From NCBI RefSeq assembly GCF_011074795.1, contig NZ_JAAMPF010000018.1:62001-126000 (forward strand): a stretch of DNA of 64,000 nucleotides. The letters are read 5' to 3'. This document shows, one piece after another, positions 1 through 8,585 of this stretch (positions are counted from its first letter, which is position 1; each line of letters opens with the position of its first letter). The notes beneath the pieces were generated by a model. That model was not told where the DNA came from, did not search any database, and saw only the letters and a program-made list of their open reading frames with translations. This stretch comes from Marinobacter salicampi. Lineage in GTDB: Bacteria; Pseudomonadota; Gammaproteobacteria; Pseudomonadales; Oleiphilaceae. A program made the translations under genes and the position numbers.

Positions 1-822
1 CAGGTAGAACTTCATCCAAAGGCGCGGCACCGAGAAGAACAGGGTGGGCCGCGCCCGCTGAAGATCTTCCTGGAAGGTATCGAGCGAAGTGGCGAAATAC
101 AGGTGGAAACCGTAGTAAAGCGACTGGGTCTCAACCGCTGCCCGCTCAGCCACATGGGCTAGGGGAAGGTACGACAGCATCCGCTCGTCGGGCCCGACCG
201 GAAACAGTTGCTGTAGCCCGTCCGCTACCGAAATCATGGTCCGGAAGCTGTGCATGACGCCCTTGGGACGCCCGGTACTGCCTGAGGTATAGACGATGGT
301 CGCCAGGTCATCCGGGTCTGGCATGCGGGGCTTGGCAGCCTCGGTCTTGGCGACGAGCTCGGCCCACTTAGGGGTATCGTCACGGGGCGACAGGGGCAGC
401 GAGATGATGGGGAGATCAGAGGGTATGACACCCTTGATGTCGTTCCAGCCGTCAGCCTTGCCATCCATCTTGCCCAGGAACAGCAAGCGGGCTTCACTGT
501 GCTCCAGCACGTAGGCGGCGGTTTCACCGTTAAGGGTGGGGTAAAGGGGAACCGAAACGTGTCCTGATGCCCAGATGGCGAGGTCCGACAGTATCCAGTG
601 AGCGCTGTTCTTGCCCAGGATCGCAACATTGCTACGCTCCGGCAGGTCCAGGGAGCCGATGTGGGCTGCCATCCTGGACACCTGGTCAGCGGCCTGGCCC
701 CAGGTGATTTCCTCGACCCGTCCGTCAGTAAACGGCTGGGTGAGGTAGACTTTATCCGGAGTATGCTTGGCCCAGTAGTACAGGCAGTGCAGTGAGGTTT
801 TCTTTGCGGGATCGATCGACAT
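1..822 (-). CDS. AMP-binding long-chain acyl-CoA ligase, C-terminus cut off by window edge
   Basis: Activates fatty acids (probably long-chain) to acyl-CoA through an acyl-adenylate. The 274 visible codons hold the N-terminal half of an ANL-superfamily enzyme. The adenylate-forming P-loop YTSGSTGRPKGVMH lies at about residues 178-191, and the LPLAHVAER region follows. The ATG at 822-820 has a strong ribosome site (AAGGAG) 8-9 nt upstream. The C-terminal lid domain lies outside the window, so completeness cannot be judged. The FAA1-like spacing (a short N-terminus, and a long gap between the start and the P-loop) suggests the eukaryotic-type long-chain ligase group rather than E. coli FadD; this is inference. 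It is transcribed away from the LysE-family gene behind it and probably from its own promoter. Confidence 0.9.
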   Translation of the reverse strand, partial: MSIDPAKKTSLHCLYYWAKHTPDKVYLTQPFTDGRVEEITWGQAADQVSRMAAHIGSLDLPERSNVAILGKNSAHWILSDLAIWASGHVSVPLYPTLNGETAAYVLEHSEARLLFLGKMDGKADGWNDIKGVIPSDLPIISLPLSPRDDTPKWAELVAKTEAAKPRMPDPDDLATIVYTSGSTGRPKGVMHSFRTMISVADGLQQLFPVGPDERMLSYLPLAHVAERAAVETQSLYYGFHLYFATSLDTFQEDLQRARPTLFFSVPRLWMKFYL

Positions 823-859
823 TGAAAGTCGGCTCCTTTGTTGTTGTAGTCATGCCCTA

Positions 860-888
860 TTTTTAAGGGGTTAGCGTGGGAACTGCAA
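860..888 (-). promoter_or_regulatory. possible sigma70 promoter of the acyl-CoA ligase
   Basis: On the minus strand TTGCAG (888-883) is followed after 17 bp by TAAAAA (865-860), about 40 bp before the ligase start codon. Spacing is ideal but the match is only moderate, so this is a suggestion. Confidence 0.3.
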
Positions 889-936
889 TAGCATCTGGCT
901 CCAAACGTCTGCGGTCATTGAATTTCCCCAGGGGTC

Positions 937-1566
937 TCAACCGAACGCCAGCCATGCGCCGACCAGGATCATCAGGGTGCCGGCAATACGGTTAAGTGTC
1001 CGGACGCCCGAACCCTGGCGCATGGCCTGGCGCAGCTGGCGTCCGCCGTGGGCATAGAGCTGGAGGCAGAGGAACTCAAGGGCAAGAATGATGAGGACGA
1101 GCAGGGCAAGCTGCGGAGCCATGGGCAGGCTCTGATCAATAAACGGGGGTAGCAGGGCGACAAAAAAGGCCCAGCCCTTGGGGTTGGCGATGGCCGTGAT
1201 GAACCCCTGGGCGGCAAGCTGAAGCCGGGAGGTTTCAGGGGCAGCCTGGGGGTCCTCCGGCATTGCCATTTTGCCCCGTGAGCGCCACAACTGAACCCCC
1301 AGCCAGCCCAGGTAAAGGCCGCCGGCATACTTGAACAGGGTAAAGGCGGTGGGGTAGTTCAACATGAAGGCCGCGACACCCACGGCAGCGGACGTAGCCA
1401 CCAGGCCAACCCCGATCAGTTCCCCGGCCATCATCCACATTGCCCGTCGCACACCGATGGTGATACCAAGAGACAATGCCAGGGTCATGCACATGCCCGG
1501 CGTAATCGATACCACGAAGAAGGTAGGCACAAAGGCAAAAAGAAGCTGAAGATTGATGGCTGCCAA
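937..1566 (-). CDS. LysE/RhtB family amino acid exporter
   Basis: A 209-residue inner-membrane protein of the LysE/RhtB superfamily, which exports amino acids or their analogues. It has about six hydrophobic segments. The family signature near the N-terminus (a hydrophobic helix followed by SITPGMCMTLALSLG) matches the usual TPGP motif with M in place of the second P. The family is normally 200-215 residues. The start is a TTG at 1566-1564; the next ATG codons lie inside the first helix, so TTG is the best choice. The substrate cannot be told from sequence. The gene stands alone, divergent from the YgjV-type gene. Confidence 0.85.
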   Translation of the reverse strand: MAAINLQLLFAFVPTFFVVSITPGMCMTLALSLGITIGVRRAMWMMAGELIGVGLVATSAAVGVAAFMLNYPTAFTLFKYAGGLYLGWLGVQLWRSRGKMAMPEDPQAAPETSRLQLAAQGFITAIANPKGWAFFVALLPPFIDQSLPMAPQLALLVLIILALEFLCLQLYAHGGRQLRQAMRQGSGVRTLNRIAGTLMILVGAWLAFG

Positions 1567-1678
1567 GGATCTCGATCCGCTCTGGAGTTTTAGGTGGTTA
1601 GCTTCCTAGCATAGACTGCCCTGCGTTCTTTTTCACCGTTATGAACAGATGTGTTCTGGCCTCGGACTTGGGAGGATT

Positions 1679-2224
1679 ATGCTGCCCGGAGTACTGGAGA
1701 ACATGACCTATGCCGAAATAGCCGGTCAGGCTGTCAGTCTGGTTGCGCTCGGGTTCTGCGTCGCGGGATTTGCCAGCAAGCAGGACGACCGGCTCATGGT
1801 GCTGCTGATCTCGGCCAATGTGGCGTTTGCGCTGCAGTTTGCCCTGTTCGGAAGCTGGACTGCTGCTGCCCTTACGCTCCTGGTCATAGTCAGGATAAGT
1901 CTGGCCCGGCGTTACAAAGGCAAGGTCGGGGTGATGCTTCTGGTTTTACTGGCCTGCCTGGTTGTGGCGGCGCTCACCTGGCGTGATCTGACGGATGTAT
2001 TTCCATTGGCGGCAGCGGTGCTGGGGACGGTGGGCATGTTCATGCTACGGGGCATTCCCATGCGCATTGTCCTGGCTGGAGCGGCGTTTGCGTGGATGCT
2101 CAACAACATTGTAATCGGGTCTGTGGGCGGGACGCTTGCCGAGGGGCTGGTGCTGTTGACCAACCTGATCACCATCCATCGCCTGGCCCGGATGAAGCAG
2201 CGCTATCCGGAGGTTCTGCCCTGA
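1679..2224 (+). CDS. YgjV-family inner membrane protein
   Basis: A small polytopic membrane protein resembling E. coli YgjV. It shares the length, the pattern of five to six hydrophobic helices, and a C-terminal block in which GSVGGTLAEG precedes a last helix. The family has no established function. The reading frame opens at 1649, but GGAGG at 1671-1675 and the family N-terminus point to ATG 1679 or 1703; YgjV alignment by eye slightly favours 1703 (MTYAEIAGQ). The gene is monocistronic, and about 330 bp without a convincing gene follow. Confidence 0.75.
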   Translation: MLPGVLENMTYAEIAGQAVSLVALGFCVAGFASKQDDRLMVLLISANVAFALQFALFGSWTAAALTLLVIVRISLARRYKGKVGVMLLVLLACLVVAALTWRDLTDVFPLAAAVLGTVGMFMLRGIPMRIVLAGAAFAWMLNNIVIGSVGGTLAEGLVLLTNLITIHRLARMKQRYPEVLP

Positions 2225-2557
2225 AAGCATGTTCGGGAATGGATGTGATTGCCTAAGACATAATCTACCTGCACTTTTTGCTGGTTTTACAAAATAGCAG
2301 TAAATATTTCCGGAGTTCGAGTGCTTCCTGCTGGCGCGAGTCTGTTCGGCATACGTAGCTCATCGATACGTAAGTGGTTGGAATAAAGCATTTTCCGAGC
2401 TTACTCAATCGCTTTCTCTGCATCCTGGCATGACCCTTGCTGGGGTACTTGTGCACTGCCGACACACTCAGTCGAAATGGAAGCGCAGTGCATGGTCGAA
2501 AGCGCTGATCCAGTCAACGCCGTGAAACCAACTCACTAGGACATAAAGGAAGATGCC
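2225..2557. other. intergenic region without a convincing gene
   Basis: 333 bp, visibly richer in A+T than its surroundings. A 66-codon minus-strand frame (2465-2265) has no clear ribosome site and no recognisable features. The right end must contain the promoter and the leader (CACTAGGACATAAAGGAAGATGCC) of the EF-hand gene at 2558. No hairpin terminator for the upstream gene was seen. Confidence 0.5.
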
Positions 2558-3004
2558 ATGTTTAAGAAGCTAATCCTTACTACCGCGATTTCTTCAGCTC
2601 TCGCTATCACCCCGGTATGGGCAGGCGAGGATATGGATAAAGACAAATCCATGACGGATCAGGTGACTACTGGCCAACAGACAGGTCAAGAAGGCGCTAC
2701 CAAGCTTGAGGCGCAGCCAGAGAACGAGCAGATCAACGACCGCACCGCCGCCGTTAACGAAAACGAGATGGGCTTTGATGACCTTGACCGGAACAAAGAT
2801 GGGGTTCTGGACGAAGAGGAGCTCAATGAGCTCGGCGCGACTGCCGCTGGCCAGGGTGGCACAGAGGCTGACGATCCAGCCAAGGCTGACAAGCGTGGTG
2901 AGCGCATGATGAACCGTCTTGATGCAGATGAAAGTGGCGACGTTTCCAAAGAGGAATATGAAAGTGGTCATGACAAGATGGGTAAGGGCCAGCAAACCCA
3001 GTAA
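2558..3004 (+). CDS. secreted EF-hand calcium-binding protein
   Basis: A 148-residue protein with a classical signal peptide (about 1-22, cleavage after VWA). A Gln/Glu/Asp-rich linker and two canonical 12-residue EF-hand loops follow, DRNKDGVLDEEE and DADESGDVSKEE. All the Ca2+ ligand positions (1, 3, 5, 7, 9, 12) are occupied by acceptable residues. It probably acts as a periplasmic or extracellular Ca2+ binder; its partner is unknown. The ribosome site AAAGGAAG is good. The next gene is a paralogue, and an intrinsic terminator separates the two. The protein is very acidic, as expected for a halophilic marine organism. Confidence 0.85.
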   Translation: MFKKLILTTAISSALAITPVWAGEDMDKDKSMTDQVTTGQQTGQEGATKLEAQPENEQINDRTAAVNENEMGFDDLDRNKDGVLDEEELNELGATAAGQGGTEADDPAKADKRGERMMNRLDADESGDVSKEEYESGHDKMGKGQQTQ

Positions 3005-3050
3005 CTGGTCAAAGACCTCTAGTTAGTCAGAGATGTCTAGTTAGATAGTC

Positions 3051-3099
3051 GGGAGTGAGGCCTTCTTCTTGACGAAGAAGCGCCGACCTCCCTTTTTTT
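3051..3099 (+). terminator. intrinsic terminator between the two EF-hand genes
   Basis: GGGAG (3051-3055) pairs with CTCCC (3088-3092). An inner stem CTTCTTC/GAAGAAG (3062-3068 with 3074-3080) has the loop TTGAC. Seven T residues follow at 3093-3099. It ends the first EF-hand transcript 50-90 bp before the second gene. Confidence 0.8.
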
Positions 3100-3143
3100 G
3101 CGTCTGGAATACGGACCTCATAAGCAAAAAAGAGGAAAAATCC

Positions 3144-3494
3144 ATGCACAAAGTCACTGTCGCGACTTTTATGGTTATTGTTCTCGGCGGCCTGACGGCC
3201 CCGACCCTAGCAGAGCCCCAGGCAGGCAATCAGGGTGGGGACCAGGGCGCTGACTCAGGTGATAACATCACCTTCGAGCGCCTTGATCAGAACGATGACG
3301 GCGTTCTGGATGAGCATGAGCTTAGCGCTTTCGGGGCACCGGCCGCTGGAGACGAGGGCAGCCAGAACCCCCATGTGGACGCGCACGAACGGGACCGGGG
3401 CGAGCGGGTCCTCAACCTGTACGACAAAGACGGCGACGGCGAGGTGACCCCGGAAGAGTTCAAGAAAGACAAGCCTACCGAGGAGGTCTGGTAG
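3144..3494 (+). CDS. secreted EF-hand calcium-binding protein (paralogue)
   Basis: A 116-residue paralogue of the preceding gene. It has a signal peptide (about 1-21) and a short Gly/Gln/Asp-rich linker. EF-hand loops DQNDDGVLDEHE and DKDGDGEVTPEE follow. Between the loops both proteins carry the same pattern (FGAPAAG here, LGATAAG there, then RGER). The frame stays open back to 3069, but ATG 3144 with AGAGGAAAAA just upstream and a proper signal peptide is the real start. Its transcription start must lie within or just after the upstream terminator, or arise by read-through. It is convergent with the glutaredoxin gene, with only 11 bp between the stops. Confidence 0.85.
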   Translation: MHKVTVATFMVIVLGGLTAPTLAEPQAGNQGGDQGADSGDNITFERLDQNDDGVLDEHELSAFGAPAAGDEGSQNPHVDAHERDRGERVLNLYDKDGDGEVTPEEFKKDKPTEEVW

Positions 3495-3505
3495 CCCGGC
3501 CCGCG

Positions 3506-3907
3506 CTAGGCACGGGCTGGCTCGAACCGGTTCTGAAGCCAGGTTTTAATGGCGTCGGATTCGTAGAGCCATTCTTCCTTGCCTTGCTGGTGTCTGATCA
3601 ACAGGCACGGCACCTTGACGCGTCCGCCACCGGCTTCCAGTGCCGCCCGATGGCTCTGGTCGTGCTGGGCGTCCCTGGTTTCGATGTCCAATCCCAGGCG
3701 GGCGATCTCCTTGCGGACCTTGATGCAGAATGGGCAAGCCTTGAACTGGTAGAGGGCCAGGTCAGAGCAAGCCTGGTCAGCTTCGGCCTGTGCCTGGGGT
3801 GAGCGCTGGACCCCTTGGGCGGGTGTGCTCAGTTTTTCGTTGAGCAGCACAAGGGGAGTGAGTACCAGGCGCAGGGTGCGGAAAAAATATTGGATTATGA
3901 CTCTCAT
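3506..3907 (-). CDS. membrane-anchored glutaredoxin-like protein
   Basis: A 133-residue protein. An N-terminal amphipathic or hydrophobic segment (about 1-22) is followed by a glutaredoxin fold with the active-site motif CPFC (about residues 59-62). A cis-proline VPC motif and a C-terminal helix (LYESDAIKTWL) complete the fold as in glutaredoxin/GST-N proteins. It probably handles glutathione-dependent thiol exchange at the membrane. The open frame reaches 4009. ATG 3907 (MRVIIQYFF) is preferred because the protein then begins directly with the anchor; ATG 3928 is an alternative. Confidence 0.8.
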   Translation of the reverse strand: MRVIIQYFFRTLRLVLTPLVLLNEKLSTPAQGVQRSPQAQAEADQACSDLALYQFKACPFCIKVRKEIARLGLDIETRDAQHDQSHRAALEAGGGRVKVPCLLIRHQQGKEEWLYESDAIKTWLQNRFEPARA

Positions 3908-4165
3908 GGTGCGGCTCTCATTGGACATCTCTTGATGAATTAATTGCAGAGGAAGGGAATGCGGGCGCAGTCTAACATTCTCACGGGCTACCGTGGCTTT
4001 CGCCGGCATGCCAGGGAGCCTTGCTCCGGAAGATTACGGAGCCTGCCGGACAGATTTTAGGCTGCCCATGCCCCTATGGAAAGATACGCAGCCTGGCTTC
4101 CTCGGGATCAGCATACTGGTACAGCCCAGGCCTGCCACGCTAAGATTCGCCGTCCATCCCTTCAC

Positions 4166-4852
4166 ATGAGCAGACCCATGGCCCGCTATGAACTTATCGG
4201 CACTGCAACCATTCCCGGGCAGGGGAGCGAACTACGCTTGTTGCAACGAAATGACGAATTTTCCATCAAGATCGCCGGCACCACAGGCGAGCTCATGAAC
4301 AGTCGGCTCCACGGCTCGGAAGACGCTCTGGCAGACCTTGCCTGCGAGCGTATTGCCGGCCGCGAGGGTGCACGGGTGCTTATTGGCGGGCTGGGCATGG
4401 GGTTTACCCTGGCAGCTGCCTTGAAAGGGCTTGCCGCTGACGCAGAAGTGGTGGTGGCCGAATTGGTGCCGGAGGTGGAGGAGTGGAATCAGGGCCCCCT
4501 GGGTTCGGCTGCCGGTTATCCGCTGAAGGATCCCCGTACCCGGGTCCACCTGGGCGATGTAGGCAAGCTGTTAAAGCGGGAGGTAGGCGCCTACGACGCC
4601 ATCCTGCTGGATGTGGACAACGGGCCGGAAGGCCTTACCCGGAAGGAAAACAACTGGATCTACTCCACTGCGGGTATAACCGCGGCCCAATCCGCCCTTC
4701 GCCCCGATGGCATTCTTGCTTACTGGTCGGCCGGAGCGGATCCCGAGTTCACCGAGCGTCTTCGGAAGGTTGGACTGGTTGTGGAGGCAGTGACCGTTCG
4801 TGCTCATCGCCCAGGCAAGGGCGCCCGACATGTCATCTGGCTGGCCTGGTAG
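4166..4852 (+). CDS. spermidine-synthase-like SAM-dependent methyltransferase fold protein
   Basis: About 228 residues with a Rossmann methyltransferase core. A glycine-rich motif I (LIGGLGMGFT) is followed by an acidic end of beta-2 (VAELVPEV). A GD motif (HLGDVG) and a D-rich LLDVDNGPEG then occupy the place of the spermidine-synthase active site. This marks the spermidine-synthase-like group often annotated only as a methyltransferase. The aminopropyl-acceptor residues cannot be confirmed. The start is uncertain: the frame opens at 4076, and ATG 4166 or 4178 gives a protein of family length. The stop is 6 bp before the next gene, suggesting translational coupling. Confidence 0.7.
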   Translation: MSRPMARYELIGTATIPGQGSELRLLQRNDEFSIKIAGTTGELMNSRLHGSEDALADLACERIAGREGARVLIGGLGMGFTLAAALKGLAADAEVVVAELVPEVEEWNQGPLGSAAGYPLKDPRTRVHLGDVGKLLKREVGAYDAILLDVDNGPEGLTRKENNWIYSTAGITAAQSALRPDGILAYWSAGADPEFTERLRKVGLVVEAVTVRAHRPGKGARHVIWLAW

Positions 4853-4858
4853 CGCCTC

Positions 4859-6190
4859 TTGTCATTGACTCGACCCATCCTGACCCGCCTACGGGTTCGG
4901 TCCCTGCTTGCGTACCTCGCTCTGGCCGCCGGCACGGTCGCGTTCATTCCCGGCATGGGTGTGACTGGGGCGCTGGCGGTCAGTGTGGCCGTGATCATGG
5001 GCTGGGGCGATCTGCGGCGTATCACCCGAATGCTTTCGGTTCTGGTTGCCATAGGCTTTGCCCTGGCATTGGCGACGGAGCCTGGGGCTCTGGTTCTGGC
5101 CACCGGCAATATGACCAGGCTGGCCGCCTTGATCATCAGTGTAATGTTGCTCTCGGCCATTCTCAGCCAGTCTCCCGATATCCGTGCCATTTCACGCAGC
5201 CTCTTCGGTGGCCGCGCCCTTGGTCGCTATTACCGGGTTGGTTTTGGCACCGCCTTTCTCTCCCTTCCGCTTAACTTCGGTGCTGTGGCCGTGGTTTCCA
5301 CGCTGGTGGGCGAGGAGGTCCGGGAAGGAGGGGACTCGGCCAAGACCCGCAACGTGACACGCAGCCTGCTTCGGGGCTTTGGCACCGCCCCCATGTGCTC
5401 GCCGCTTTCCATTTCTGTAGCCCTGACGCTGACCCTGGTGCCGGGGCTTCACAGTGTTGAACTGCTCAGCCTGAGCCTGCCCATTGCCCTGGTCTTTCTG
5501 CTGCTGAGTGCCCGGTATAGGGAGCCGGAGGTATCAACCAGAGAACCTGCGCTTGCCGGCGCTATCGAATGGGCGCCCTGGCTCAGGTTTGCCCTGACCA
5601 TAGGCAGTATTTGTGCGGCCACTCTGGCTCTCAGCGCCAGCATGGGTGTGAGCTACTCCCGGGCGGTCACCCTCAGTTGCCTGGCCGCCGTGATTCTGGC
5701 CGCGCTGTACCGGCTGTTAATCCGGGAAAAGGTGGGACTGCCTTCGCTCGCCCCCGTCAGTAATGAGCTTGTGATCGTCGGCGGTTCAGCCTTTCTGGGC
5801 TCACTGATCAGCACCCTGGCCCTGGCGTACATCAGTGACGGCCAGCAGTTGGCGCCCTGGGCCTACCCGGTAGCAGCCATGCTGGTGCCCTGGGCCTACT
5901 TCCTGGCCGGCATGATCGGTGTTAATCCGATCATTACCGGTACCCTGGTGGGCGGCGTGCTGGGCCCCATGTGGCCGGCTGAATCGGTACTGGCTCTGGG
6001 GCTGGTCATGGTGGTGAGCTGGGGTATTACCGCTTCTGGTACACCCTATTCGGCGACGTCACTGCTAATGGAGCGGTTATCCGGCTATAGTGCCTGGCAC
6101 GCAGCACTGCACTGGAACAGGATGCTGTCCGTCTTTACGCTCCTGCTGGTTGGGCTGGCGGCAGCAGGTATGACCATGCTGATGGGGTAA
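4859..6190 (+). CDS. polytopic membrane protein, IT-superfamily-like transporter
   Basis: 443 residues with about 11-12 hydrophobic helices. Two short polar re-entrant-like stretches occur at similar places in each half (LNFGAVAVVSTLVGEE, and GVNPIITGTLVGG). This resembles ion-transporter-superfamily carriers such as CitMHS, TRAP-DctM and NhaC, but I do not recognise the family or the substrate. The start is TTG 4859, 6 bp after the preceding stop and without a clear ribosome site, so coupled translation is likely. The pairing with a spermidine-synthase-like gene is the only context. Confidence 0.7.
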   Translation: MSLTRPILTRLRVRSLLAYLALAAGTVAFIPGMGVTGALAVSVAVIMGWGDLRRITRMLSVLVAIGFALALATEPGALVLATGNMTRLAALIISVMLLSAILSQSPDIRAISRSLFGGRALGRYYRVGFGTAFLSLPLNFGAVAVVSTLVGEEVREGGDSAKTRNVTRSLLRGFGTAPMCSPLSISVALTLTLVPGLHSVELLSLSLPIALVFLLLSARYREPEVSTREPALAGAIEWAPWLRFALTIGSICAATLALSASMGVSYSRAVTLSCLAAVILAALYRLLIREKVGLPSLAPVSNELVIVGGSAFLGSLISTLALAYISDGQQLAPWAYPVAAMLVPWAYFLAGMIGVNPIITGTLVGGVLGPMWPAESVLALGLVMVVSWGITASGTPYSATSLLMERLSGYSAWHAALHWNRMLSVFTLLLVGLAAAGMTMLMG

Positions 6191-6463
6191 GGCTGCTGTG
6201 ACAGGGCTCACCGGGCGGAGAAATGCTTTGTCAGCAAAAGTACCAACAATAGTCGTTATTTGCCGGGCACTCTGTTAAGGTGCCCTTGTTCCTACCTCGA
6301 AGGATTTCGTTACTGGCGGCAAAACCGGCAGTACGACCCCATCCGATACGACCTTTCAGAGGGCGGCGCCAGTAAGATCGCGCGACCGCAGTCGTTTTAT
6401 ATTCGATGACTTGTTCACGGTCCTCCCCCTGTAAGCGGGCAGGAACCGCAAGAGATTTAATTT
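6191..6463 (+). promoter_or_regulatory. long structured leader of rhlE
   Basis: 273 bp with no gene. A GGGCAC/GTGCCC hairpin (6265-6285) followed by TTGTT may end the upstream transcript. Further on, TACTGGCGG (6311-6319) can pair with CCGGCAGTA (6325-6333, one mismatch). It can alternatively pair with CGCCAGTA (6367-6374, 8 bp perfect). These two pairings are mutually exclusive. RNA helicase genes are often autoregulated through their leaders, so this may be functional, but it is inference. Confidence 0.4.
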
Positions 6464-7771
6464 ATGGATTTTTCTTCACTCGGTTTGTCCGAGAAGCTGG
6501 TACGTGCAACTGCGGACCAGGGTTACGATACCCCATCACCCATTCAGGCCCAGGCTATCCCTGCCGTGTTATCCGGTAAGGACGTCATGGCAGCAGCCCA
6601 GACAGGGACAGGCAAAACCGCCGGTTTTACCCTGCCGCTGCTGCAACGTCTGAACGAAACCCAGCGCCAGGGCAAGGGCATCCGTGCCCTGATCCTGACG
6701 CCGACCCGAGAGTTGGCGGCCCAGGTGGCAGCCAGCGTAGAGCTCTACAGCAAGTACATGCCCACCTCGTCAGCGGTTGTGTTCGGGGGGGTGAAAATCA
6801 ACCCCCAGATCGCCAAGCTTCGCCGTGGCGTTGATGTTCTGGTGGCAACACCAGGTCGTCTTATGGATCTGCACCAGCAGGGCGCTGTCCGTTTCGACGC
6901 GGTCGAGACCCTGGTACTGGACGAAGCCGATCGCATGCTGGACATGGGCTTTATCCGCGACATTCGAAAGATTCTTGCGCTGTTGCCGGCCAAGCGCCAG
7001 AACCTGATGTTCTCGGCTACTTTCTCGGGCGAGATCCGCAAGCTTGCCGAAGGCATGCTGAACAACCCGGTTCTGATCGAGGTTGCGGTGCGTAACGCCA
7101 CCGCGGACAAGGTCGAGCAGACCGTGTACCCGGTTGACCAGAGCCAGAAGTCGGCGCTTTTGAGTCAACTGGTGACGCACAACAACTGGCAGCAGGTGCT
7201 GGTGTTTACCCGTACCAAGCATGGTGCCAATCGTTTGACCCAGAAACTGGAGAAAGACGGCATCACGGCGGCAGCCATTCACGGCAACAAGTCCCAGGGC
7301 GCCCGAACCCGTGCTCTGCACGAGTTCAAGCAGGGCACCGTGCGGGTTCTGGTAGCTACGGATATCGCGGCCCGCGGTCTCGATATCAAGCAGTTGCCCC
7401 AGGTAGTCAACTTCGAGCTGCCCAATGTGCCGGAAGACTATGTTCACCGTATCGGTCGAACTGGCCGGGCAGGCGAAAGCGGCCATGCGCTTTCTCTGGT
7501 GAGCGCGGATGAAGGCAAGATGCTGGCGGGCATCGAGCGGCTGATCAAGAAAGAGCTGCCCCGCAAGATCGTTGAAGGCTTCGAGCCCAGCGGCAGAATG
7601 TCCGCAGCACCCAAGCCAGCTCAACGCTCCAACAGTGGACGGGGTGGCAATGGTGGCAATGGCGGCGTTCAGAACCGTGGCCGCAGCGCCGGTGCCGGCG
7701 GTGCTCGGGGGGCTGGTAACAGCAATAACCCCCAGTCGCGGCGCCCGTCGGCCAGGCGCGAAACCGCCTGA
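6464..7771 (+). CDS. rhlE: DEAD-box ATP-dependent RNA helicase RhlE
   Basis: A 435-residue DEAD-box helicase with all motifs in order. These are Q motif ([10 protein letters not shown]), motif I AQTGTGKT (45-52), Ia PTRELAAQ, Ib [35 protein letters not shown] and [10 protein letters not shown]. The C-terminal tail is rich in Gly, Arg and Asn, typical of the RhlE group, and mediates RNA binding. It acts in the cytoplasm on structured RNA, in ribosome assembly and RNA decay in known relatives. It is preceded by a 270-bp leader and followed by a strong terminator shared with ompW. Confidence 0.95.
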   Translation: MDFSSLGLSEKLVRATADQGYDTPSPIQAQAIPAVLSGKDVMAAAQTGTGKTAGFTLPLLQRLNETQRQGKGIRALILTPTRELAAQVAASVELYSKYMPTSSAVVFGGVKINPQIAKLRRGVDVLVATPGRLMDLHQQGAVRFDAVETLVLDEADRMLDMGFIRDIRKILALLPAKRQNLMFSATFSGEIRKLAEGMLNNPVLIEVAVRNATADKVEQTVYPVDQSQKSALLSQLVTHNNWQQVLVFTRTKHGANRLTQKLEKDGITAAAIHGNKSQGARTRALHEFKQGTVRVLVATDIAARGLDIKQLPQVVNFELPNVPEDYVHRIGRTGRAGESGHALSLVSADEGKMLAGIERLIKKELPRKIVEGFEPSGRMSAAPKPAQRSNSGRGGNGGNGGVQNRGRSAGAGGARGAGNSNNPQSRRPSARRETA

Positions 7772-7814
7772 CCCGAACCTGAGCCGGAACCAGCGGTTTC
7801 GGCTCGGGACAATG

Positions 7815-7849
7815 AAAAAACCGCCCTCAGCAATGACGGCGGTTTTTTT
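7815..7849. terminator. bidirectional intrinsic terminator between rhlE and ompW
   Basis: AAAAAACCGCC (7815-7825) and GGCGG followed by seven T (7838-7849) form a stem with an A tract on one side and a T tract on the other. It can therefore end both converging transcripts. A second hairpin (GAGCCG/CGGCTC) lies just upstream around 7790-7806. Confidence 0.85.
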
Positions 7850-7880
7850 GTGGCTGCTTTCGGGCTTGCCTCGGGCGGTA

Positions 7881-8585
7881 TCAGAACCGGTAGGTGAAAC
7901 CGAGCATATATACCAGCGGATCAATATCCACATCCACTTTGCCGGTGGCCTTCAGGTTGCCGGCACTGTCATAGCCCTTGATGGTCGCTTCGGTGTCGAT
8001 GTCAGCCCACCAGATGGCAGCGTTGAAGCCAAAGCGCTCATCGAGGGCAATGTCCACCCCAAGCTCTGCAGCCAGGCCGATGCTGTCGTCCAGTTCGATG
8101 GTGGAACGGTCGGCGCCGAGTGCACCGGTCAGGGTTGGTGTCGTTTCTTCCTCGAAGAAGTTGGTGTAGTTCACCCCGATCCCCAGATAGGGCTGCACGG
8201 TACTGCCGCTGGCCAGGGGGAAATACTGCAGGGTCAGAGTCGGCGGCAGGTGCTTGGTCTCGGCCAGTTTGCCGGCGCCATTCAGTGCTGCGCCATCACC
8301 GCTGATGTTGTGCTTGAAGGGGGTCGCGGCAAGCAGACCGACCCCGAAGTGATCGCTGACAAGGTAGCTGGCCGTCAGGCCCAGCTGGCGATTGGAGTCC
8401 ACGTTCACTTCCCAGCCGTCCAGTTCGGTAGCGCCTACCCGGACATTGCCGCTGGAATCCTGGGGGTCAACTACGGCCACGCCGGCGCGCAGGATCAGGT
8501 CGCCGGCATCGTAGGCGTGGACCAGGGGCGAAGCCAGCATAGCGGTGGCAACCAGAGGAAGCAGACGAATACCAGGTGAAGTCAT
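7881..8585 (-). CDS. ompW: OmpW-family outer membrane beta-barrel protein
   Basis: A 234-residue precursor with a signal peptide (about 1-24, cut after VHA). A mature eight-stranded barrel of the OmpW family follows. Characteristic features are the N-terminal AGDLILRAG strand, the PTLTLQYF and QPYLGIGVNYTNF strands, and a C-terminal aromatic residue (YMLGFTYRF) required for BAM-mediated insertion. OmpW proteins form small hydrophobic channels in the outer membrane. The ribosome site AAGGAAAC is good. An imperfect FNR-type half-site (TTGAT, 8646-8650) lies about 65 bp upstream. OmpW is FNR-regulated in enterics, but the second half-site here is poor. Confidence 0.92.
   Translation of the reverse strand: MTSPGIRLLPLVATAMLASPLVHAYDAGDLILRAGVAVVDPQDSSGNVRVGATELDGWEVNVDSNRQLGLTASYLVSDHFGVGLLAATPFKHNISGDGAALNGAGKLAETKHLPPTLTLQYFPLASGSTVQPYLGIGVNYTNFFEEETTPTLTGALGADRSTIELDDSIGLAAELGVDIALDERFGFNAAIWWADIDTEATIKGYDSAGNLKATGKVDVDIDPLVYMLGFTYRF

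Noticed and set aside
2265-2465. 66-codon minus-strand frame in the A+T-rich gap
   Set aside because: No ribosome site, no hydrophobic or conserved features, and no support beyond being open.
4023-4042. GCTCCG/CGGAGC hairpin upstream of the methyltransferase-like gene
   Set aside because: Only 6 bp with an 8-nt loop and no T tract; too weak to call a terminator.
6770-7933. 387-codon open frame antisense to rhlE
   Set aside because: Lies wholly opposite a fully motif-complete helicase; no family resemblance. It is a GC-rich shadow frame.
7572-8579. 335-codon plus-strand frame across the rhlE end and ompW
   Set aside because: It crosses the bidirectional terminator and is antisense to a clear OmpW protein.
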